Assembly (NCBI GenBank): GCA_013286145.1
Contig: JABDGH010000008.1
Span: 1-64,000 of the forward strand
Length of the DNA: 64,000 nucleotides
Direction of reading: 5' to 3'
From: Verrucomicrobiota bacterium
Lineage (GTDB): Bacteria; Verrucomicrobiota; Verrucomicrobiia; Methylacidiphilales; UBA1321
The notes under the pieces were generated by a model. That model did no database searches, was not told the origin of the DNA, and worked only from the letters and a program-made list of their open reading frames with translations. The position numbers and the translations under genes were made by a program. Positions 9,877 to 20,874 of this stretch are shown in pieces. Numbering within the stretch: the first letter of the stretch is position 1; the number at the start of each line of letters is the position of its first letter.

Positions 9877-11139
9877 ATGACAGACCACAGCGAATCGCTT
9901 CCCGTCACCCATACCTACCGCGAAATCGCTGCCGCTCTTCTGCACCCTGCCGTCATCGTCGGCGCACTCGGCTATTTCGTTGATATTTACGATCTTATTC
10001 TGTTCGGGGTGGTGCGTGTCCCCAGTTTGACGAAGCTCGGTTTCAGCGGCGATCAACTCGTTACCGAAGGCACCTGGCTCATCAATGTCCAGATGGCCGG
10101 GATGCTTATTGGCGGCCTGCTCTGGGGCTTGCTCGGCGACTGGCGTGGGCGGCTCAAAATCCTTTTCGGCTCCATCATCCTTTATTCGTTGGCCAATATC
10201 GCCAATGGTTTCGTCCACAACCTTAATGGATATACCGTGTGCCGGTTTCTTGCCGGGATAGGTCTTGCCGGTGAACTTGGCGGCAGTATCACGCTGGTTT
10301 CGGAGGCTTTGCCCCGCACGTTGCGCGGGTATGGCACCATGATGGTCTCGGCCATCGGCGTCCTTGGCGCGGTTGTTGCTGCAAAAGTGGGGCAATACTT
10401 TGACTGGCGCACCGCCTATTTCGTGGGCGGCGGCCTTGGTCTTCTCCTGCTTTTCTTGCGTGTTTGCGTGCGCGAATCGCACATGTTCAAGTCGATGAGC
10501 GAGAGTGGACGCCCCACTTTCGCCTCGCAATTAGGGCTTCTTTTTAAACCCAAGCGCGTGGGCCGTTACCTTTGCTGCATTCTCATCGGCCTTCCTTGCT
10601 GGTATGTTATTGGCCTCGTCATCCTCTTCAGTCCCGAATTTGCCAGGGCGCTCGGCACCACAGGCCCGGTGACCGCCGGTAACGCCATCGCTTGCAGTTA
10701 CACCGGCATCTGCCTGGGTGATCTCCTGAGCGGCGGTTTCAGCCAGTTCATCCGCGCGCGTAAAACCATGCTTCTTATTTTCATCCTGGCCACGTTCATT
10801 TTGGCCAATATCTTTTTTTCCCTCAGCAAGCCCAGCCCGGAATTGCTTTACGCTTCTATTTTTCTGATTGGCATTGCGGTCGGTTATTGGGCGGTATTTG
10901 TCACCGTGGCAGCCGAGCATTTCGGTACCAACTTGCGGGCGACCGTTGCCACCACCGTTCCGAATTTTGCCCGTGGTGCGGTTATCCCGGCCACCATGCT
11001 TTATAATGTACTCAAACCGGAATTCGGCATGCTTCACAGCGGGCTGGCCGTGGGCTGGATTGTCACTTTCCTCGCGTTGATCGGCTGGTTTGGACTCCGT
11101 GAAACTTTCCACGATGACCTCAATTACGTTGAAGAATAG
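9877..11139 (+). CDS. MFS transporter
   Basis: ~420 aa polytopic protein; MFS loop GLLGDWRGRLKILFGSIILYSLANI; likely start MTDHSESLPVTH inside ORF 9775..11139. Confidence 0.85.
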   Translation: MTDHSESLPVTHTYREIAAALLHPAVIVGALGYFVDIYDLILFGVVRVPSLTKLGFSGDQLVTEGTWLINVQMAGMLIGGLLWGLLGDWRGRLKILFGSIILYSLANIANGFVHNLNGYTVCRFLAGIGLAGELGGSITLVSEALPRTLRGYGTMMVSAIGVLGAVVAAKVGQYFDWRTAYFVGGGLGLLLLFLRVCVRESHMFKSMSESGRPTFASQLGLLFKPKRVGRYLCCILIGLPCWYVIGLVILFSPEFARALGTTGPVTAGNAIACSYTGICLGDLLSGGFSQFIRARKTMLLIFILATFILANIFFSLSKPSPELLYASIFLIGIAVGYWAVFVTVAAEHFGTNLRATVATTVPNFARGAVIPATMLYNVLKPEFGMLHSGLAVGWIVTFLALIGWFGLRETFHDDLNYVEE

Positions 11140-11205
11140 GGTAGGGACGCGAGTCCCTTCGCGTCCCACGAATGAATAATACCCGTATCATTTGTTTTTA
11201 GATTT

Positions 11206-11311
11206 CTGTCATCCTGAGCTTGTCGAAGGATCAGCTTCCAGAAAGTGAACGCTTCCAGCTAAAGATTTTTATTTGCCGGGGGCTGATCCTTCGACAAGCT
11301 CAGGATGACAG
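11206..11311. repeat. Palindromic intergenic element, copy B
   Basis: 30-nt perfect arms ctgtcatcctgagcttgtcgaaggatcagc / gctgatccttcgacaagctcaggatgacag. Confidence 0.92.
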
Positions 11312-11451
11312 AATGGTTAAGACTAAATTCAATTGAAAAATGGTATTAGACGGCAAGAGACTGCCGCCCCTACCTTGAAAAAAGTTCGTTGCCCCGCGCC
11401 AGCCGCCCTTTATAAACGAAACTGGCGCGTTGACCTGTAGCGCGCCTTCAC

Positions 11452-14727
<3,276 letters not shown>

Positions 14728-14738
14728 TTGAAAAAATC

Positions 14739-15032
14739 CGTCATCCTGAGCGGAGCCGAAGCGAAAAGTTTTAGTCGAGCTTACGGTTGACCCGAGGCGA
14801 AGTCGAAGGATATGGCTTGATAAACCAAACGTGAAAGTGGCGTCATAAAATTTCAAGGCACCGGAAGGTAATCCCGCTCGTCGCTTATACGAAATGAGAG
14901 AGCCCTTGCGAGCCAATAAATCTTTCGTCTCATCTTTAACTCAGTCTCTATTCCAGCCATATCCCTCGACTGCGGTTCGGGTTCACGATGTGTTCAAACA
15001 GATTTTTCGGCTCACCTTCGCTCGGGATGACG
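14739..15032. repeat. Divergent/composite inverted-repeat element with the same GTCATCC[C/T]GAGC termini
   Basis: Left end cgtcatcctgagcggagccgaagcgaaaa; reverse complement of right end cgtcatcccgagcgaaggtgagccgaaaa; internal pair gtcgaaggatatgg / ccatatccctcgac. Confidence 0.6.
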
Positions 15033-15044
15033 AGGGAAAATGCT

Positions 15045-16415
15045 CTAAACAAACTTCCCGGGATTGAGAATATGCTTCGGATCGAGCGCTTTTTTTACCC
15101 GGGAATGCAACTTGCGTAATTCCGGCGAGGCGGCCTGTGGCCACCACGGCAGCTTGGCCAGACCGATCCCGTGCTCGCCGGTGATGACGCCGCCCCACGC
15201 AATGACTTGCCGGAAGAGCTCATCGAGCGCGTTATCGGCCCGCTTTTTCACGCCGGGCAAGGTCATATCCGCCATGATGTTCACATGGATGTTGCCATCG
15301 CCCGCATGACCGAATGAGGCGATCTCGATCCGATATTTTTTTTGCAGGCGCGTGGTGAAATCAAAAAGATCGACCAATCGGCTGCGCGGCACACAGATGT
15401 CTTCGTTGAGCTTGGTCAGGCCGGTCGCTTTCAACGACGCGGAGAATTCGCGGCGCAAACCCCAGAGCCGTTCGCAATCGACTTCCGTGGTTGCGGTGGT
15501 GATTTCGAGCGCGCCACCCGTCTTGAGAATTTTGGCGAGGGCGCGCGCTTCGGAGCGTACCGAATCGCGCTGGCCGTCGATTTCGAGCAACAGATGCGCG
15601 TTGCCCGACGGCAATGATTTCGATCCAAGATGACGCCGCGCCGCATTAAGTGTGAAACGATCCGCCAATTCGATTGCCGAGGGAAGAAAGCCTTTGCCCA
15701 GGACATGTTGCACACAGGCGGCGGCCATCGACGCATTCTTGAACGACGCAGCCAGCACGGCACGGGCAGGAGGCGCAGGGATGAGGCGCAGCGTGATTTC
15801 AGTGACAAGGCCGAGCAGCCCTTCCGAGCCGACAAAAATACCGACGAGGTCGAAACCACTTTTATTTTTCTGCGTGCGCCCACCCACGCGCACCAGCGTA
15901 CCGTCCGCGAGGGCAACCTGGAGCCCGAGCACGTAGTGTCGAGTCACGCCATACTTCAAACAACGCGGGCCACCGGCGTTCGTGGCGACATTGCCGCCAA
16001 GGAAACATTCCTTGAGACTCGCAGGATCGGGCGGGTAAAGGAGACCGAGTTGGCGCACCTTCGCCTGAAAATCACCTGTGATGACGCCAGGCTGAACAAC
16101 CCCAACGCCGTCAACCGGGTTGATTTCGAGTATACGATTCATCCGGGTAAACGAGACGACGATGCCACGTCGCTTCGGCACACAACCGCCGACGTAACCG
16201 CGTCCAGCACCGCGAGCCGTGACGGGAATGCGCCGCTGATTCGCGAAACGCAGCAAGGTTGCGACGTCCTCGGCCTTGCGTGGAAAAACCACCGCCTGCG
16301 GCAACATCCTCGCGAACCAGGCATCACCCGCGTGGGAGCTTAGGGTCTCCGCATCGGTTGCGACGACACCGCGCGGGAAAAGCGCGGCAAGTTGGCGAAG
16401 CCAGAGAGTGGACAT
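15045..16415 (-). CDS. FAD-binding oxidase (GlcD-like, PCMH-type FAD domain)
   Basis: PRKAEDVATLLRFANQRRIPVTARGAGRGYVGG; C-terminal GHAGDGNIHVNI and GEHGIGLAKLPW motifs of the D-lactate/glycolate oxidase family. Confidence 0.9.
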   Translation of the reverse strand: MSTLWLRQLAALFPRGVVATDAETLSSHAGDAWFARMLPQAVVFPRKAEDVATLLRFANQRRIPVTARGAGRGYVGGCVPKRRGIVVSFTRMNRILEINPVDGVGVVQPGVITGDFQAKVRQLGLLYPPDPASLKECFLGGNVATNAGGPRCLKYGVTRHYVLGLQVALADGTLVRVGGRTQKNKSGFDLVGIFVGSEGLLGLVTEITLRLIPAPPARAVLAASFKNASMAAACVQHVLGKGFLPSAIELADRFTLNAARRHLGSKSLPSGNAHLLLEIDGQRDSVRSEARALAKILKTGGALEITTATTEVDCERLWGLRREFSASLKATGLTKLNEDICVPRSRLVDLFDFTTRLQKKYRIEIASFGHAGDGNIHVNIMADMTLPGVKKRADNALDELFRQVIAWGGVITGEHGIGLAKLPWWPQAASPELRKLHSRVKKALDPKHILNPGKFV

Positions 16416-16525
16416 ACCGTCATGCTAGCTGATTTATTGCACGGAGGCAAAAGATGGAAATGGGATGTCTTAAATTGAGTTCTGATAATCCCGGGCGATA
16501 GTGCGCCCTCATTGATCACTTCCCA

Positions 16526-16635
16526 CTCTGTCATCCTGAGCTTGTCGAAGGATCAGCCTCCGGTAAGCCTTGCACATATAAAAGAAAGTGTACGCTTTTG
16601 GGAGCTGATCCTTCGACAAGCTCAGGATGACAGAG
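16526..16635. repeat. Palindromic intergenic element, copy D
   Basis: ctctgtcatcctgagcttgtcgaaggatcagc ... gctgatccttcgacaagctcaggatgacagag. Confidence 0.92.
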
Positions 16636-16650
16636 AGTTATTTCAAATTT

Positions 16651-17010
16651 TCAGGTATAGCGTTTTGCCGCTTGACGTTCCTGATGGCACTTTGCATGCA
16701 CCAATTCCGTATTTTCTGCGATATATCCATCCACGGCATTCTTGCGGTCGAGTTCGGAATATTTCAGAGATAATTCTTCGCCGCAGTGAGCGCATTTGCC
16801 ATTTTGAATTCCCCATTTCAAGACTTTGAGTTTGGCACGAGCAACAGGCTTTCCTCTCTCATCGTACCCAAGCTCCTTAACCACTTTTCGACGATAGGCA
16901 AATAGTAAAGCAGGATCGCCAGCCGCCAAGCTGGTTAACCGTGCGCGAATATCCGTCAATAATTCATTTGCGCACTTTAGTTCGTCGGAGTTGAGATTTC
17001 TGTTTGGCAT
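16651..17010 (-). CDS. Small HNH-like zinc-motif protein
   Basis: 119 aa; CAHCGEELSLKYSELDRKNAVDGYIAENTELVHAKCH resembles an HNH/treble-clef pattern (CxxC ... HxxCH). Confidence 0.6.
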   Translation of the reverse strand: MPNRNLNSDELKCANELLTDIRARLTSLAAGDPALLFAYRRKVVKELGYDERGKPVARAKLKVLKWGIQNGKCAHCGEELSLKYSELDRKNAVDGYIAENTELVHAKCHQERQAAKRYT

Positions 17011-17071
17011 GTCAGTTCTGTCATCTGCTAACTATCACATTGGAAAAGGTGCTGGAAGGCTAGGTGGAAAT

Positions 17072-17791
17072 TTATTTCCGCACCCTCTGCCATGTCCGCC
17101 ATGTATCGCAGAAGATTTGCCACACGACAGGCAGGCCAATCCCACCGAATTTCATCGAGTGCCGGACAACGACTGGCGCTTCGACCATTACCGCACCGAG
17201 CCGTACAAGACGCACGAGCAATTCCAGATCGAGGGTAAAGCCACGACTTTCAGTTTTTTCCAAGGCTTGAAGAAGCAGGTCGCGACGTACGAGTTTCAAA
17301 CCAGTTTGCGTGTCGCGTACAGGCAAGCCGAAGAGAAATTTGACCAGCCAGAAATAACCGAGGCTGTAGATGCGCCGGATGAGCGGATAATCGACCGTGC
17401 TATCGGGATGCATCTTGCTGCCGATGACAGCATCGGCTTTTTTCACGCGCTGAATGGCGACAAAAAAGAGAATTTGTTCCGGCGGTAAATCGAGATCTGC
17501 ATCGAGGAAGACCACAAACTCGCCACGCGCTATCTGTGCGCCACGTCGCAGGGCCTCGCCTTTGCCGGAGCGGGGAAGATGGAGGGTGACGATCTCGCCG
17601 GGAAACTTTTCCGCCAGGCGCACGATTTCTTCACCCGAATTATCAGAACTACCGTCGTTGACCAGGATCATCTCGGACGGCCCGAGCATCCGCAGGACGT
17701 CGTGCGTTTGCTCGACGTTGGGAGTAATTCGTGCGCCCTCATTATAAAGAGGCATCACGACCGAAAGTTTGATGCCAGCCGCTGAGTTCAT
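17072..17791 (-). CDS. Glycosyltransferase family 2 (dolichyl-phosphate mannose synthase-like)
   Basis: KLSVVMPLYNEGARITPNVEQTHDVLR ... EMILVNDGSSDNSGEEIVRLAEKFPGEIVTLHLPRSGKGEALRRGAQIARGEFVVFLDADLDLPPEQI. Start taken as MNSAAG. Confidence 0.88.
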   Translation of the reverse strand: MNSAAGIKLSVVMPLYNEGARITPNVEQTHDVLRMLGPSEMILVNDGSSDNSGEEIVRLAEKFPGEIVTLHLPRSGKGEALRRGAQIARGEFVVFLDADLDLPPEQILFFVAIQRVKKADAVIGSKMHPDSTVDYPLIRRIYSLGYFWLVKFLFGLPVRDTQTGLKLVRRDLLLQALEKTESRGFTLDLELLVRLVRLGAVMVEAPVVVRHSMKFGGIGLPVVWQIFCDTWRTWQRVRK

Positions 17792-19098
17792 GGCTGCCTG
17801 CGGCCCCAGCGGACCACGCCGACAAAAAGAACCAGAAGAAGCGAGAAGAGCGCTCCGCCAAACATCTCGGTCAGCATCATGACAGGTTGCTTGCCCTCGA
17901 TGTAGAGTAGAAGCACGTAACCGATGCTGCACCCGCCGAGAATAAAGCACTCCGGATAACGCCGCGAAGCTAGGGCAAACATGCCCACTCCCTGAACTAT
18001 TCCGAGCAACGTCATTGCGATGGCAAACATGGGGATGAGCTTATACGTCAACGGAGAATCTCCCCCGCAAAAAAGCCAGCTTAAGGGTCGGCCCAGAAGA
18101 GCGAGCAGCACTGCGCCAGCCAACAAGACGCCGAGATAAATCCAGAAGTATTTGAGCGAGGCGCGAGTGGTGCGGTTCAGGCGCGAACGTTGCATGAAAA
18201 AAATCAGCAGCAACGGCTGGGTGCCCCAAAGAAGCGCCCGGCCAAGCAATCCGGCGGTCTGATAACCGTCCAATGCGGGCCAATCCACCAAACCGAGATT
18301 ATTGTTATAGGAGCGTCCGAACCAACTCTGCGCAACAATACGATCCGCGCTGGAAAAAAGAAAAAGCGCCAGGACCACACTGAAGGTTGCGCTTAAATAA
18401 AGTAAAAAATCGCGATTCCATAGGATTTTCCATTCCTTCATCGTCGCCAGTTCAGCTTCGGGTTGACGCAATACCGGCGTCAGCGTGATAAAACCGGCAA
18501 GCACAAAAGCCGCCAGTCCCGATTCCGCCCAAGGTTCCTTCCAGGCGATTCCCGCTCCCAACAGCACACGCATTAATGCAGCGATTACGAGGAACCAGCC
18601 CCAGGCGCGCAATGATTTCTTATTTTGGCAAATCGATCCGCTCACCAGGGTGCCCAGCGAAATCAAGACCGTCATAAAGGTAAAAAGAGAAAGCGAGAAA
18701 CGAGGCAGATTGAGCAACGGCAACAGAACAAATAATACCAAGATGGAAATTCCTCCCCAGATGAGGGCGACGGTTTGCGTGACAAGCGGAGCAGCAGCGC
18801 GGAAAGCATTGATTTGTTCCTGACGTTCCGGGGAATCATTTTGCGCGAGGTAAAAAATGAAGGCCAGGTGAAGCGCCAACACAGGGACGATCATCAGTCC
18901 CACCACGCCAAGAAGGGTATTCAGGGAACTGAATTCGCCCTGGGCGAGTTCCCGGTGAAAAATGATTTGAGCGGCGAAATTCAGCAATGCGACAATCGCC
19001 CAAACTCTCAGCGACTGCCCCGTTTCCTCCCTGAAAGAAAGGAAAATTTGACGGAAAAAGTTTGGGCCTTTTGCAGTTGATGGTGGAGTGGTATTCAT
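17788..19098 (-). CDS. Polytopic membrane protein, possibly flippase-like (MOP-like)
   Basis: 436 aa, many TM segments; stop overlaps the start of the downstream GT2 by 4 nt. Confidence 0.55.
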   Translation of the reverse strand: MNTTPPSTAKGPNFFRQIFLSFREETGQSLRVWAIVALLNFAAQIIFHRELAQGEFSSLNTLLGVVGLMIVPVLALHLAFIFYLAQNDSPERQEQINAFRAAAPLVTQTVALIWGGISILVLFVLLPLLNLPRFSLSLFTFMTVLISLGTLVSGSICQNKKSLRAWGWFLVIAALMRVLLGAGIAWKEPWAESGLAAFVLAGFITLTPVLRQPEAELATMKEWKILWNRDFLLYLSATFSVVLALFLFSSADRIVAQSWFGRSYNNNLGLVDWPALDGYQTAGLLGRALLWGTQPLLLIFFMQRSRLNRTTRASLKYFWIYLGVLLAGAVLLALLGRPLSWLFCGGDSPLTYKLIPMFAIAMTLLGIVQGVGMFALASRRYPECFILGGCSIGYVLLLYIEGKQPVMMLTEMFGGALFSLLLVLFVGVVRWGRRQP

Positions 19099-20240
19099 TC
19101 GGTTGATTTTTCGGCGGTTTGCATCCAGCGACTGAAAAATTCTGCTCCATCCTCCAAATTGCGCAAAAGAATAAATTCATCTTTTGTATGAGCCTGGGCG
19201 ATGGAACCCGGCCCGACACAAACGGCGGGACATTGCGGGCCACTCAAGACGGATGCGTCGGAAAACCAAGGTGCCGTGGTAAATCCACGGGATTGTTCGC
19301 CGAGTCGTCGCACCCAGGGCAAAGATTCGTTCGTGTAAAGTGGAGGCGAGTGGCGTTGCAAACGCACCACGACATCGGGTACGACCGCTTGCAAATCGGT
19401 TTCGATCTTCCCTCGCAATTTCTCCACATCGATGCCCGGCACAAAACGACAATCGACTTCGAGCCGACAATGATCCGGCACGATATTGATTTTGCTGCCG
19501 CCGGAGATTACCCCGGCATTCAGGGTGGTGGGGCCGAGTTTGGGATGCGATTGCCGGGCCAGGTCGGGAATAAGTTTGTCCTCGATTATTTCAAGGACGC
19601 GGCGCATGGCGTAAATGGCGTTGCGTCCCTGATCGGGCGTTGAGCCATGGCAGGCCGTACCACTCGTGAGGATTTCGAGCCAGAGCGCACCTTTATGTGC
19701 TGTGACGACTCCAAGCTCGGTCGGTTCAAGCACAAGCGTAAGGTCGCTCGAAAAACCTTTTTTTGCGAGGGCATGAGCACCATCGTTGCCAGCCTCTTCG
19801 CCCATCAGTGCTAGAAATATCCAGTGAATATGCGACTGCGCGCGGGCCGGGCTTTGCGCCCATTCACGCACGGCCCAGAGTGCGGCGGCCATCGGTCCTT
19901 TTGTATCGCTGGAACCGCGTCCCCAAAGTTTGCCGTCACGAATCACGGGATCAAAAGGCGCAATGGTCATGCCCGCGACGCTAACCGTATCGAGATGCGG
20001 TGCGAATGCCAGGCGCGGCGCATCCGGCTGTTTTGGCGCGAACGAGGCAATGACGTTGGGCCGTCCCGGCTCCACCGGATCGATGGTCACCTCGGTACCG
20101 AGCGTACGAAGAAATTCGGCTACATATTCGGCCATGGCCTGCTCGCCGACACGATCCGTCCCGGGATTGCCCTGCGGATTGACGCTGGGAATCGCCACCA
20201 GGTCTTGCAGCAATTCGACGACATTGTGCGGCGCGGGCAT
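19095..20240 (-). CDS. M20 family metallopeptidase (ArgE/DapE-like deacylase)
   Basis: AFAPHLDTVSVAGMTIAPFDPVIRDGKLWGRGSSDTKGPMAAAL; ALMGEEAGNDGAHAL. Likely start MPAPHNVVELLQDL. Confidence 0.88.
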   Translation of the reverse strand: MPAPHNVVELLQDLVAIPSVNPQGNPGTDRVGEQAMAEYVAEFLRTLGTEVTIDPVEPGRPNVIASFAPKQPDAPRLAFAPHLDTVSVAGMTIAPFDPVIRDGKLWGRGSSDTKGPMAAALWAVREWAQSPARAQSHIHWIFLALMGEEAGNDGAHALAKKGFSSDLTLVLEPTELGVVTAHKGALWLEILTSGTACHGSTPDQGRNAIYAMRRVLEIIEDKLIPDLARQSHPKLGPTTLNAGVISGGSKINIVPDHCRLEVDCRFVPGIDVEKLRGKIETDLQAVVPDVVVRLQRHSPPLYTNESLPWVRRLGEQSRGFTTAPWFSDASVLSGPQCPAVCVGPGSIAQAHTKDEFILLRNLEDGAEFFSRWMQTAEKSTE

Positions 20241-20365
20241 AAGAGAAGCGTAAAGAGAGGAGGGGGAAGTGTCATCCGCGATTTTCTTCTTTGGAGACGA
20301 TCCTTGATTTGAAATGACCCATAACCTACCCTTTGATCTCAAACTACAAGTCCCAGGAAGGCACG

Positions 20366-20575
20366 ATGAAAATCAAGGAACCAGAAATGATTTACAAGAG
20401 CGGCAAGCCAACTGCAGTAATTTTACCCCTGGCTCAGTATGAAGACCTTTTGGAAAGAGCTGAGGATACAGCCGATTTGCAATGGCTGAGAAAAACTCGC
20501 CGTCAGGGTGTCGTCTATCGGCCCTTTTCCGATTATCTGAAAGAAAATAAGCGGCGTGTATCAGGTCATCATTGA
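20366..20575 (+). CDS. Phd/YefM-like antitoxin
   Basis: MKIKEPEMIYKSGKPTAVILPLAQYEDLLERAEDTADLQWLRKTRR: typical prevent-host-death/YefM pattern; overlaps a RelE-like start. Confidence 0.65.
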   Translation: MKIKEPEMIYKSGKPTAVILPLAQYEDLLERAEDTADLQWLRKTRRQGVVYRPFSDYLKENKRRVSGHH

Positions 20576-20606
20576 ACGTAGAGCGGAAAAAGACCTGAGT
20601 AATTAG
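20556..20606 (+). pseudogene. Truncated RelE/ParE-like toxin remnant
   Basis: GTG-initiated frame overlapping the antitoxin end: VYQVIIERRAEKDLSN then TAG. Matches the N-terminal style of RelE toxins. Confidence 0.6.
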
Positions 20607-20656
20607 CATCAAGATGATGTTCGAGTGGTCTCAAGCCAATCATTTAGCGATACTTC

Positions 20657-20772
20657 CCGTTCCGTCATCCCGAGCTTGTCGAGGGATCAGCCCCCGACAA
20701 GCAATCACTTATAGAATAAAGCGTAGGCTTTCTGGATGCTGATCCCTCGACAAGCTCGGGATGACGGAACGG
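20657..20772. repeat. Palindromic intergenic element, copy E (longest perfect arms)
   Basis: 35-nt perfect arms 20657-20691 / 20738-20772: ccgttccgtcatcccgagcttgtcgagggatcagc; 46-nt loop. Confidence 0.95.
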
Positions 20773-20874
20773 TTATTTTGGAGGCATTTTTTCAATTCCT
20801 CAAATTAAGGCACTCCCGGACTTTCCATAGGATTTCGATGGCCTTTCTGCCGCAGGAAAGGTGATAGTGGTTGA

